Origin: Anaerolineaceae bacterium
GTDB lineage: Bacteria; Chloroflexota; Anaerolineae; Anaerolineales; Anaerolineaceae
Length of the DNA stretch: 64,000 nt
Direction: 5' to 3'
NCBI GenBank assembly: GCA_016841445.1
Contig: JAENZD010000002.1
Span: 372,001-436,000 of the forward strand
The translations under genes were made by a program, and so were the position numbers. Below, one piece after another: positions 8,437-16,336 of this stretch. Positions within the stretch are counted from its first letter, which is position 1, and each line of letters opens with the position of its first letter. The notes beneath the pieces were generated by a model. The model was not told where the DNA came from and searched no databases. It saw nothing but the letters and a program-made list of their open reading frames with translations.

Positions 8437-9291
8437 TTGGATGATCAGAAGCAAGACAAAAAACCGTTCCTTTTTCTAATCTTTACATTCCTTTTGACAT
8501 GGGGGCTTTGGCTGCCATCGATACTGACAGGGCTGGGTATGGATCTTGGGATCAATGCGGAAGCCTACACCGGCGTCACTGTCCCAATCGGCGCGTTCAT
8601 GCCGCTGCTCGTTGCCCTGGCTTTAGTGATCAAACAAAAAGGGTGGAAAGGGGGGTGGGACTTCTTTCGGCAGGCATTTGACCTGAAAGTAAAACCCATT
8701 TTCCTGGCTGCTGCGTTTGCCATTCCGCTGATCATCCACATCCTGGCGCATTACCTGGCACCGCTGCTGGGCTTCCCTGTTGCCAAGACGCTCTTTCCGG
8801 CGGGTTTAGGGTTACCCTCTATCATCATCGCGATCCCTTATTTCTTCCTGATGCTGATCATTGGCGGCGGGCAGGAAGAATTTGGATGGCGCGGCTATGC
8901 GCAGGCGCCATTGCAGAAACGCATGGGCGTGATCCCTGCCAGCTTATTCATTGGCCTGGTCTGGGGGATCTGGCATCTACCGCTGTGGGTCATGCCGGGC
9001 GATGGCCATTCAACCTACCCCTATATTGCCTTTGTGATCATGACAACCAGCATTTCGGTTGTTTATGGTTGGCTGTATAATGCGAGCAACCGGAAATTAG
9101 CCACCGTGATCATATTTCACGCCATGAGTAATACTGCAGCCCCCTTGCTGCCCTTCTTAATTCAGCAGGAAGGAATGCCAGAAAATGCTTACTGGGTCTA
9201 TGCAGCGATTAATGTCCTAGCCGCTGTGATTGTGGGTTTTGTGGTCTTAAGGGCAGAGAAAAAACGATTGCTTGAAGCGCCTGCTTTATAA
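8437..9291 (+). CDS. CPBP-family intramembrane metalloprotease (copy 2)
   Basis: A 284-residue membrane protein with about eight spans. It carries the complete CPBP signature: GGGQEEFGWRGYAQAPL (Glu147-Glu148, Arg152), FIGLVWGIWHLPLWVM (His180) and VIIFHAMSNTAAP for the last His. The frame is open further upstream, but a strong CAGGAG sits seven bases before TTG 8437 and the hydrophobic segment begins ten residues later, so TTG 8437 is chosen. It likely cleaves or binds a membrane-proximal peptide. It differs clearly in sequence from copies 1 and 3, so these are not recent duplicates of one another. Confidence 0.85.
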   Translation: MDDQKQDKKPFLFLIFTFLLTWGLWLPSILTGLGMDLGINAEAYTGVTVPIGAFMPLLVALALVIKQKGWKGGWDFFRQAFDLKVKPIFLAAAFAIPLIIHILAHYLAPLLGFPVAKTLFPAGLGLPSIIIAIPYFFLMLIIGGGQEEFGWRGYAQAPLQKRMGVIPASLFIGLVWGIWHLPLWVMPGDGHSTYPYIAFVIMTTSISVVYGWLYNASNRKLATVIIFHAMSNTAAPLLPFLIQQEGMPENAYWVYAAINVLAAVIVGFVVLRAEKKRLLEAPAL

Positions 9292-9364
9292 AACACTCGG
9301 TAATTTTTTCGCCCGAAGTTCAGCGCATCTTGAGCCGTTACCTGAAAACAGGTGATGAACGAAC

Positions 9365-9400
9365 CGCCCGGTTGAATTTTGATTGATATCCAACCGGGCG
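9365..9400. terminator. Strong hairpin, possible terminator of CPBP copy 2
   Basis: Perfect 10-base inverted repeat CGCCCGGTTG / CAACCGGGCG with a 16-base loop, about 75 bases after the CPBP stop. The bases after it (TAATTTCATT) are only weakly T-rich, so termination is plausible but not certain. Confidence 0.5.
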
Positions 9401-9538
9401 TAATTTCATTCTGACTGTGAGGTGGATTGAGACTTTTCAGGCTTATACAAAAGACTTTAGCGGAATACCCAACAGATATAATTGATTTGGTAAGCAATAT
9501 AAGAGCAGAAAAGATTGCAATAATAGAACGGAGCAGAT

Positions 9539-9970
9539 ATGAACAAGCTTGGCGTCATATATTACACACGGTCAGATAACAGCAAGCGGGTCGCCGAAAA
9601 GATTGCCACAAAACTTTCCTGTGAATTGATCCAAATTACGGATGAAATTAATTGGAAGGGGCTGATTGGTTATCTAAAAGCCGGCTTTTATTCGATGACC
9701 AAAAGGCATGTGGATATCCAATTAAGCGGTGATCTCGATGGCTTTGATGAATTCGTGGTGGTAGGTCCTTTATGGGCCGGGGGATTGGCGCCATCCTTGA
9801 TCGCGATGCTCGACCGTCTGCCGAGGGAAAAAGTGCGCCTGGTTGTGAACTCCATTGGCAGCCATGTTGAAGACCGCTCGGGGTATCTGTCCGTTCATGA
9901 TATTACGAGGAATACCGGTAATGAGGATGCGGTGATCGAAGGGCTGGTGCAAAGCCTGCTGGGTGCCTGA
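9539..9970 (+). CDS. Flavodoxin-like protein (second copy)
   Basis: A 143-residue protein, near the size of a true flavodoxin. GVIYYTRSDNSKRVAEKIA is the N-terminal strand and FMN-phosphate loop, and VVVGPLWAGGLAPSL is the second FMN loop, with Trp in the usual aromatic position. It likely binds FMN and shuttles electrons. GGAG precedes the ATG at good spacing. It is a separate transcription unit by context and only distantly similar to the protein at 6040. Confidence 0.8.
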   Translation: MNKLGVIYYTRSDNSKRVAEKIATKLSCELIQITDEINWKGLIGYLKAGFYSMTKRHVDIQLSGDLDGFDEFVVVGPLWAGGLAPSLIAMLDRLPREKVRLVVNSIGSHVEDRSGYLSVHDITRNTGNEDAVIEGLVQSLLGA

Positions 9971-10143
9971 GAAATACGGTGCGCCGGTGGGGCAACCTTC
10001 CGCAAGGAAGCAGGTTCGAACTGACCTCAGGGATATCAACGGCGCTCAGAATTGCAGACTTAGGAGAAATTTAGTACATTTAAAGCAGCTCATCACAAGA
10101 TAACAATAGTAATTTTTATATGGCATGAGATGGGAGGCAGCCA

Positions 10144-11133
10144 GTGAAAGCAATCATGTACACAAGGTATGGATCGCCAGAGGTGCTTGAACTCAGGGAT
10201 GTGCCGCAGCCTATCCCACTTGAGGATGAAGTCTTAGTAGAAGTCCACGCGGCATCCGTCAACGCCTACGATTGGCACTTCCTGACCGCAGATGTATTCC
10301 TGATCCGTTTGATGGGAGGGGGATTATTTAAACCGTCCAAACACACCCTGGGCGCAGACATCGCCGGGAAGGTTATCGCTGTGGGCAAAAACATCACGCA
10401 ATTAAAACCGGGGGATGAGGTGTTTGGGACAGCGAGGAGCGGCAGAGGTGCTTTTGCAGAATATGCTTGTGCGTATGAAAAATCGCTGCAGTTAAAGCCA
10501 CCCAACGTTTCTTTTGAAGAAGCCTGCACGGCATCTTTGGCGGCATTGACGGCTCTTCAGGGGCTGCGCGATCACGGGGGAATCCAGCCTGGACATAAGG
10601 TCCTGATATATGGCGCGTCCGGGGGCGTCGGTACATTTGCTATCCAGATTGCCAAATCATTTGATGCAGAAGTGACCGCGGTATGCAGTACAAGAAATGC
10701 GGATATCGCCGAATCCATTGGCGCAGACCATGTGATCGATTACAAGCAGGAAGATTTCTCGAAGAATGGCGAAAGCTATGACCTGATCCTGATCGCAAAT
10801 GGCGACCTTTCGATTTCAAAAATAAAGAGTGCATTAAAACCAAACGGTATTTGTGTGATGTCTGGCGGAGGAAGCAGCACCATCCCAAAGTTACTGGTTG
10901 GCATGTTCCAGGCTTGGTGGATTTCGAAAACCGGGAATATCAAAATGAATTCATTCATGACAAAGATGAGCCAGGTAGATCTGGGGATTATGAGAGAACT
11001 GCTTGCTTCAGGCAAAGTCAAACCGGTGATTGAAAAACGGTATGTACTGAAAGACACGGCCGACGCGCTTCGCTATCTTGGGGAAGGCCATGCCCAGGGG
11101 AAAGTTGTGATTGTAATAAATCGCTCAAGTTAA
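10144..11133 (+). CDS. Zinc-independent MDR oxidoreductase (quinone reductase type)
   Basis: A 329-residue medium-chain dehydrogenase/reductase. The N-terminal GroES-like part reads MKAIMYTRYGSPEVLEL, with SVNAYDWHF and GADIAGKVIAVG. The Rossmann motif is VLIYGASGGVGTFAIQIA (about residues 153-170), followed by ADHVIDYKQEDF. The zinc ligands of alcohol dehydrogenases are lacking, so NADPH-dependent reduction of quinones or enones is the likely chemistry. The start is GTG with GGGAGG in front. It stands alone. Confidence 0.88.
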   Translation: MKAIMYTRYGSPEVLELRDVPQPIPLEDEVLVEVHAASVNAYDWHFLTADVFLIRLMGGGLFKPSKHTLGADIAGKVIAVGKNITQLKPGDEVFGTARSGRGAFAEYACAYEKSLQLKPPNVSFEEACTASLAALTALQGLRDHGGIQPGHKVLIYGASGGVGTFAIQIAKSFDAEVTAVCSTRNADIAESIGADHVIDYKQEDFSKNGESYDLILIANGDLSISKIKSALKPNGICVMSGGGSSTIPKLLVGMFQAWWISKTGNIKMNSFMTKMSQVDLGIMRELLASGKVKPVIEKRYVLKDTADALRYLGEGHAQGKVVIVINRSS

Positions 11134-11270
11134 TCTTTAAATTCGTAAGCCTTTCACTTGAGGGTGTTAGGGTTTTCTACGATGGATAAAGGGAGAAAGT
11201 ATTGATAGTGGGGATTGTTTTAGTTCCGTTGGAATGGCGCATGCCTTGCGGAACATAAATGCCAGGTCCT

Positions 11271-11343
11271 CGCCTTTTCTTGAAGCATGAAATTCTCAAT
11301 ATATAGAGTAAAGATTTCTTCCTTCAAGTTTCGCAAATCTATG
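11271..11343. repeat. Dispersed repeat copy (iii), A/T-rich second module
   Basis: CGCCTTTTCTTGAAGCATG followed by AAATTCTC, GAGTAAAGATTTCTTCC, CAAGTTTCGCAAATCTATG corresponds block by block to 16013-16083 and, less closely, to 14963-15035. It lies just upstream of a duplicated CPBP promoter region. The 11134-11270 stretch before it shows nothing recognisable. Confidence 0.6.
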
Positions 11344-11381
11344 TTTTTAGTAGCTTGAGTTTTTATGAAAGGAGACTTATG

Positions 11382-11597
11382 GAATCGATGAGACATTGAA
11401 ATTGGCTTTATAATCTAATATCAGGTGAATCTGATTAACAAATTAGCTATCCTCACTAATAGATTTTTGTCAGTATTGTCACTGGTTTACAGGCTGCTAT
11501 TCAGTAAAGCACATTCAATCAATGGAGGAGAACAGTGAATAAGTTAAGAAATTTTGCTTTAAGTCGGCCTTTTCTTTTTGGTTTGATCCTTGTATTT
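11382..11597 (+). repeat. 216-base duplication: promoter region and 5' end of CPBP copy 3
   Basis: This block aligns without gaps to 16121-16336, with about 16 mismatches in 216 bases by hand count. It holds the presumed promoter region (GGCTTTATAATCTAATATC), the ribosome site GGAGGAGAACA and the first 21 codons of the CPBP gene found complete at 16274. The similarity stops sharply at 11597. Confidence 0.9.
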
Positions 11598-11624
11598 CTG
11601 AAACCTTTTAACGTGCAAAATTAA
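11535..11624 (+). pseudogene. Truncated CPBP protease gene (5' remnant)
   Basis: From GTG 11535 the frame encodes the same N-terminus as the gene at 16274 (MNKLRNFALSRPFLFGL), then leaves homology after about 21 codons and stops at TAA 11622-11624. All catalytic motifs are missing. The ribosome site and upstream region are intact, so a 29-residue peptide could still be made. 11625-11919 contains no recognised gene; an open frame for about 65 codons at 11745 has no supporting features. Confidence 0.8.
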
Positions 11625-11919
11625 TAAGATATGGATTAATACGGTCTTTATCCGCTTTGCCCGAAACAATGAAGGTGAAAATTCTTCCCAAAATTCGATG
11701 TTGCCTTTGTGGAATTTTCCAGCTGAAACAAAGCATAATGCCTGATGTCACGCCTGATAGTAGCTTATGCCCCAAAGCAAAATTGGAAAAGTTTGTTAGC
11801 GATTGAATCCATGTTTTTCTGTCATCCTACTCCAGATTTGCAAACACCAGAGAAGGAATCAGGGATTTTGAAATATTCAGACCGATCATTTTCATGTGGT
11901 CAGAGGATTAAAGCAAAGG

Positions 11920-12102
11920 TTATTTTGTTTTTTCCACAATGAGCAGAAATTTAACTTTGGATGTAGCGCCCATGCCTTGGAAAGCCGGTTTTGAATATGG
12001 AATTATCGCAAGAGCTTCTCCCTCCAATTGATTTAAGAACCGCTCTAACTTCTCTTGAGCCGTATCAATTTCTACTTCTAGGTGATGAACTCGGTATTTC
12101 AT
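11920..12102 (-). CDS. Small conserved-looking cytosolic protein
   Basis: A 60-residue protein beginning MKYRVHHLEVEIDTAQEKL and ending in VKFLLIVEKTK. It has a predicted beta-alpha-beta-beta pattern and no membrane segment. A clear AGGA Shine-Dalgarno lies about six bases before the ATG. The amphipathic start and the GATSKVKFLLIVEK end have the look of a small ferredoxin-fold (DUF4177-like) protein, but no family is assigned. It stands alone on the minus strand. Confidence 0.6.
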   Translation of the reverse strand: MKYRVHHLEVEIDTAQEKLERFLNQLEGEALAIIPYSKPAFQGMGATSKVKFLLIVEKTK

Positions 12103-12270
12103 TTTTTTCCTATTTTGTTAAACTATGGAGTATCTGCGTGGAATGAATTATCCTTCGATCAGATCTTTTTTCCATCATTGCCTGGGTTTTGCTGATCAAA
12201 TGTATCTGCATCACTAAAAATAATTTGTTTTAGGTTTGCTGTGTGATTTACCAATATTTTGCTGCTAGAA

Positions 12271-13119
12271 TTATCGGTTTCTGTCAGATTTGACGCCCCG
12301 CAAAAAGAATATCATGGGAATAAAGCAAATAAATCCCATTACAAAGACGATTGCTATATCAAGCAGAGGAAAAGGTTCTGAGGAGATGAAGGGTTGGACA
12401 ATTAAGACAAAAATCAAACCAATGAACGACATACTTGCCTGAAAAAGCATCCCAAGACCGGTTATATACCCAAAAGCTTTCCGCTTCCATAGTAATATTC
12501 CACAGGCAATCCAGACGGGAGAAATTAAAAAGTCTGAAGTGTTTAGGGCAATGGCAGTGTCTGAAATAGAGGTTTGATTTATTAGAAAACTGATTAATTC
12601 CGCCGCACTTCGCATAAAAAACAGCAGCCCCAATCCTGCCAGGATAATCCCGGTCATGCGTTCCGGGACAGCATTGGTTAATTTTTCCTTTAACTTGTTC
12701 CCATCAATATTTGGAACAAGGCTAATGAGGTTATAGGCACTTAACCCCGCCAGGGTAAGTTGTAATAGATAGCCCAAATTGAAAGGAACGGCTAACACAT
12801 AAATAAGGTAATTGTAGAATACAAATAACAGAACCCCCGGCCACAAGAGCAACCCAGTCAATACGCCTCGCTTGGTAAGGGATATTGAAACAAGCAATGT
12901 TGGCAGACCAATAATCAGCATCGCTGCATCACTGGGGAGAAATGAAATTAACAGCTCGTTTGATGGATAGATGGTTGATTTAAAGATAAAGGAGATGACA
13001 GTGGTCCCCGCGATAAAAGCTGCGATAAGATAAGAGAGTGTATAGTTCAACTTGAGATCATGCTTCAATGGCAGACTTGGATGTGAATATGGTTCACTTT
13101 CAATTTGTTTTTTTCTCAT
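12271..13119 (-). CDS. Integral membrane protein, unassigned
   Basis: A 282-residue protein with about eight hydrophobic spans, a charged N-terminus (about 25 residues) and a basic C-terminal tail (RGVKSDRNR). No catalytic motif was recognised. AAGGA lies about eight bases before the ATG. It follows the winged-helix regulator gene by 75 bases on the same strand, so it may belong to the same transcript as 13195-14617 and be part of a membrane response unit. Function unknown. Confidence 0.6.
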   Translation of the reverse strand: MRKKQIESEPYSHPSLPLKHDLKLNYTLSYLIAAFIAGTTVISFIFKSTIYPSNELLISFLPSDAAMLIIGLPTLLVSISLTKRGVLTGLLLWPGVLLFVFYNYLIYVLAVPFNLGYLLQLTLAGLSAYNLISLVPNIDGNKLKEKLTNAVPERMTGIILAGLGLLFFMRSAAELISFLINQTSISDTAIALNTSDFLISPVWIACGILLWKRKAFGYITGLGMLFQASMSFIGLIFVLIVQPFISSEPFPLLDIAIVFVMGFICFIPMIFFLRGVKSDRNR

Positions 13120-13194
13120 GTGTGTGATCCTTTATAGGATTATTTTTGACTGCATCTTGTCACCTGGTATCTGGAGATTTCCAGCGCCCCTCTT

Positions 13195-13788
13195 TCAGAG
13201 TACTTCAATGACTTCTAGCCGAATTAATTCATCTACGATATCCTGGATTTCTGTGGAATAATCTGGTTCTACACCGGCTTTCTCCATGATATCAGCAATT
13301 GTCATCGGTCTTGCCTTGGGAAAAGGCAAGTGGAATAGAAATTTTCCCTGGGGAGTGGTTAGGCTGATTTTGTGTTCTTTCCGTTCCCGCCCTGCTCCTT
13401 CCCAGATCGTGATGCCGCTGAAACTATCACCAGAACGGGCTACAGAAAAGTTCGCGCCAGTGTCATTTTTCTCACGCACCAGGCGGGTTAAACCTTCCCC
13501 TGGATTATCCTTTTCGAATTCAGTCAGATCCAGTTCGAGATAAATTTTTGGTTTGATCAGTGTGAAGCGAAAGTAAGGTCTCTTCTTTTCAAAAACTTCA
13601 GTCTTCTTAACGATCTCAAGGTCTGTTAGAGCTTCCAGGAAATCCTGGGCTGTCTGGATATGTAAATTGAGCCTGGAGGCAGCTTCGGAGGCTGAAATAT
13701 CCTGATAGTTCACCAATAGCTTAAAAAAGTCCTCAGCGTACTCTTTTGAAAGGGAAGCTCCCAATTTTGCGGCAGTTTGATAATCCAT
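13195..13788 (-). CDS. Winged-helix transcriptional regulator-like protein
   Basis: About 197 residues. Residues roughly 15-75 form a helix-turn-helix: YAEDFFKLLVNYQDISASEAASRLNLHIQTAQDFLEALTDL, then a wing (EIVKKTEVFEKKRPYFRFTL). The rest contains a beta-rich middle domain and a C-terminal second helical segment ending IQDIVDELIRLEVIEVL. ATG 13788 follows GAGG and is preferred over ATG 13800. The stop of the membrane-protein gene upstream is at 13802, so the two are translated in tandem. It is a candidate autoregulator of the palindromic promoter at 14641. Confidence 0.65.
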   Translation of the reverse strand: MDYQTAAKLGASLSKEYAEDFFKLLVNYQDISASEAASRLNLHIQTAQDFLEALTDLEIVKKTEVFEKKRPYFRFTLIKPKIYLELDLTEFEKDNPGEGLTRLVREKNDTGANFSVARSGDSFSGITIWEGAGRERKEHKISLTTPQGKFLFHLPFPKARPMTIADIMEKAGVEPDYSTEIQDIVDELIRLEVIEVL

Positions 13789-13801
13789 CGAGCACCTCAT
13801 A

Positions 13802-14617
13802 TTACATGAAAGGGTTTAAACGCAGGGCATTCATTTTGTCAATGATTTGAGATTCCCGTCCGTTTTTGGATAATTCCAGAAATTCACTGATCAGATCTCC
13901 TAAGGATTGGCAGAGTTGATCGAAGTCCAAATCCATTTTGAAGAGCAAATAATCTTTTTCAGTTATATTTACAGATATATTGCCGTCAAAATCTATTGCG
14001 ACCCAGGTATCCTCCAGATAATCCTTTTTTAAACCAAGCAAATATCGGGTTTCCTTTCCAGGTAAAGCCAACACAAAAATGACCCGGTTGTCTTCTCGAA
14101 ATGAAAAGGCAAGTAAATTTTTGGTCATAAAATCAACAAACCTGATCATTTCGGTTTTACTGATGGGTACCTGTCCGGTTGGGCGGGGACGGGCAGAGAA
14201 GCTATCCCCAGTATCCTCTATGGGAAGTGCAGCGAGTTCAAAGATCTCCTGTCCTCTCCAGCGGAGTTTCCTGTTGAAGGTCAGGTAAGCGACCACCAAA
14301 ATGGAGATATACATGCCAACCAGGAAGATGGGGATTAGACCTATCTGGCTTTTATCTATAATTGCAGGAGGAACGCTGACACAAACCAGAAACGCGAAAA
14401 TCAAAAATAAGGTCACTGCCAGAAACCCGGCATTCCCTGTCCTCCAGAAGGTGATGAAAGGCATCACTGATAAGAAAAAGTAAATCAATCCAAGCATATA
14501 AAAGGCGGGGCCAAATCCAGCCAGCGAGGCTACCGTAAAAAATAAAGCGAGCACTCCAATCGGGATCAAGATGGTTTTCAGCATGCTGGAATCTTTGGTT
14601 TTTCTTTCAAAAAACAT
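13802..14617 (-). CDS. Membrane protein with cytosolic C-terminal domain
   Basis: A 271-residue protein with four hydrophobic spans in the first 125 residues, then a soluble domain (about 130-271) without recognised motif, rich in aromatic and acidic residues. It is the first gene of a minus-strand unit with the regulator at 13195 and probably the membrane protein at 12271. ATG 14617 is preceded by AGAGAGG. The pairing of a membrane protein with a winged-helix protein under one palindromic promoter suggests a sensor-regulator unit, but this is inference. Confidence 0.6.
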   Translation of the reverse strand: MFFERKTKDSSMLKTILIPIGVLALFFTVASLAGFGPAFYMLGLIYFFLSVMPFITFWRTGNAGFLAVTLFLIFAFLVCVSVPPAIIDKSQIGLIPIFLVGMYISILVVAYLTFNRKLRWRGQEIFELAALPIEDTGDSFSARPRPTGQVPISKTEMIRFVDFMTKNLLAFSFREDNRVIFVLALPGKETRYLLGLKKDYLEDTWVAIDFDGNISVNITEKDYLLFKMDLDFDQLCQSLGDLISEFLELSKNGRESQIIDKMNALRLNPFM

Positions 14618-14640
14618 GGGTTACCTCTCTTTATCAATAT

Positions 14641-14693
14641 GTATACTTCAATTTGAATAAAGTATAGCATATAAATACTATATATCAATAGTA
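14641..14693 (-). promoter_or_regulatory. sigma70 promoter embedded in an array of AT-rich palindromes
   Basis: On the minus strand TTGATA (14688-14683) and TATACT (14666-14661) are 16 bases apart. Half-sites of the form GTATACTT / AAGTATAG (14641-14648 and 14660-14667), AGTAT / ATACT (14662-14666 and 14675-14679) and TACTA / TAGTA (14676-14680 and 14689-14693) interleave with the two boxes. This is what an operator for the regulator encoded downstream would look like. Confidence 0.7.
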
Positions 14694-14948
14694 CTTGAGT
14701 AGTGTTTTATGAGCTGGTTTCAGGGAAATCCCTAATGTGTGATTGGCTATCACGTTTTAGAGGGAAAAAAAGAATCCGTAACCGATTTATTAATTGGAAC
14801 CCAAATTCCACATCAACATAATATTATCTACATTACTTGACGAAACCCATGCGTTTTCAGGCTGAAAAGGTTGTATTTTAGTGCTTTTTGATTGATAAAC
14901 GTAGAATGTGGGTAGCGAATAATAGCCCTATGGGATTTGAACGTTTTT

Positions 14949-15042
14949 CCGCTCGGTCAAAAACCCTTTTCTTGCAGTATAAAATCGTTAAAATGCAAGA
15001 GTAAAGATTTCTTCAGCAAGGTTTCGAAAACTAAGTTTTCAG
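14949..15042. repeat. Dispersed repeat copy (iv)
   Basis: CCGCTCGGTCAAAAACCC is followed by TTTTCTTGCAGTATAAAATCG and GAGTAAAGATTTCTTC, then a GGTTTCGAAAACTAAG segment; the same order appears at 11271-11343 and 15998-16083. It occupies part of a 602-base gap (14618-15219); the remainder holds the divergent promoter described at 14641 and no other recognised element. Confidence 0.5.
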
Positions 15043-15219
15043 AGGCCTAACCATATTTCTAATTACGAGAAGTATTGAATCGGAGAGATGATATAATTAT
15101 TTGTTTACTCTAACGTTAAATGATGCCATATAAGATTCTAATTTTTCTTGTTTCCAAATAATTTACAGTTATCTACTAGGTAGGCAGAATTATCATCATT
15201 CGGTACTAGGAGCGGGTAA

Positions 15220-15816
15220 ATGGAAGAACATAATCCAGAGATTTCAGAAGATCGCCTTTTTTTCTTTGAGCAGGAAGAAGTGATTATTGAAGAGATCCAT
15301 GAATCTGACTTTATCTTGGATATTGGAGGCGGTGGCGAAGGCATTATTGGAAAACTCAAAGGGAGACAAGTAATCGCCATTGATTCCAATAAGCGTGAAC
15401 TAGAGGATGCCGAACCAGGTCCATTAAAGATTGTTATGGATGCAGCTGATTTGCAGTTCCTGGATGCGAGCTTTAACACAGTAACGTCATTCTATACCCT
15501 GATGTACATCAAGGACATAGAAACACACCGAAAGGTGTTCTTCGAGGTATATCGAGTATTGAAAGAGGGTGGGCGATTCTTGATCTGGGATGTGATATTG
15601 CCCCATCGAGAAACGGGGGACAAGGATGTGGCGGTGTTAATGCTTGCAGTCAAGCTTGGTGAAGGGGAGGTGGTCGAAACGGGATATGGGGCGCTGTGGC
15701 CAGAAGAGGGGATAACGCCATCGTACTACGTTAAATTAGCAAAGAATGCGGGGTTCGAGGTGATTTCAAAAGAGGAAGATGGCCGGAAGCTGTTCCTGGA
15801 GTTGAGAAAGCAATAG
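15220..15816 (+). CDS. Class I SAM-dependent methyltransferase
   Basis: A 198-residue protein. Motif I is FILDIGGGGEGIIGKL (about residues 31-46), the acidic SAM ribose contact is VIAIDSNKRE, and later motifs include MDAADLQF and EVYRVLKEGGRFLIWDV, as in the ubiE/menaquinone methyltransferase-like group. There is no hint of the substrate. GGAG lies upstream of the ATG. It is a single-gene unit flanked by two repeat copies, a position that suggests an accessory gene. Confidence 0.8.
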   Translation: MEEHNPEISEDRLFFFEQEEVIIEEIHESDFILDIGGGGEGIIGKLKGRQVIAIDSNKRELEDAEPGPLKIVMDAADLQFLDASFNTVTSFYTLMYIKDIETHRKVFFEVYRVLKEGGRFLIWDVILPHRETGDKDVAVLMLAVKLGEGEVVETGYGALWPEEGITPSYYVKLAKNAGFEVISKEEDGRKLFLELRKQ

Positions 15817-15841
15817 GAAGTGGCAAGGGGGTTCTCCCAAA

Positions 15842-16083
15842 CACAGGCTCCAGGTGACCACCTTCGGTGTGGTACAATTGCGGCCATTCGGCAGAAAGAG
15901 GGTTTTTATACAGTTTGTCATGGTCAAATCGCCGGCAGGTGAGCCAAGCTGTTCATTCGCAAATTAATTTTTTGCTGAGGTGGAATAAGCCTTTTATCCG
16001 CTTGGTCACACACCCTTTTCTGGCAGCATGAAATTCTCTCTATACACAGAGATTTCTTCCTCCAAGTTTCTCAAGTCTATGGT
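15842..16083. repeat. Dispersed repeat copy (v), longest version
   Basis: Contains both modules: 15842-15972 matches 1970-2098 (CAGGCTCCAGGTGACC, CTTCGGTGTG, TTCGGCAGAAAG, CAAATCGCCGGCAGGTGAGC) and 15998-16083 matches 14949-15042 and 11271-11343. It runs directly into the promoter region of the CPBP gene at 16274, the same arrangement as at 11271-11597. It fills the 15817-16120 gap. Confidence 0.6.
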
Positions 16084-16120
16084 TTCAGAAGACAAAAATT
16101 TTTCTGAAACCAGGCTAATT

Positions 16121-16336
16121 GAATCGATGAAACATTGAAATTGGCTTTATAATCTAATATCAGGTGAATCTGATTATCCAATTAGCTACCCTCACTAACA
16201 GATTATTTACAGTATTGTTACTGGTTTACAGGCTGCTATTCAGAAAAGCACATTCAATCAATGGAGGAGAACAGTGAATAAGTTAAGGAATTTTGCTCTA
16301 AGTCGACCTTTTCTTTTTGGTTTGGCCCTTATATTT
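16121..16336 (+). repeat. Parent copy of the 216-base CPBP promoter/5'-end duplication
   Basis: Gap-free partner of 11382-11597. It includes the AT-rich upstream region, GGAGGAGAACA and the first codons of the CPBP gene at 16274. Because the gene continues intact here, this is taken as the parent copy. Confidence 0.9.

Noticed and set aside
9976-10045. Possible tRNA-like or RNA element (GGTTCGAACTGACC)
   Set aside because: The TTCGA string is not embedded in a cloverleaf; no acceptor stem could be drawn.
11745-11942. 65-codon plus-strand frame
   Set aside because: No ribosome site, no motif, and its end overlaps the small minus-strand gene at 11920.
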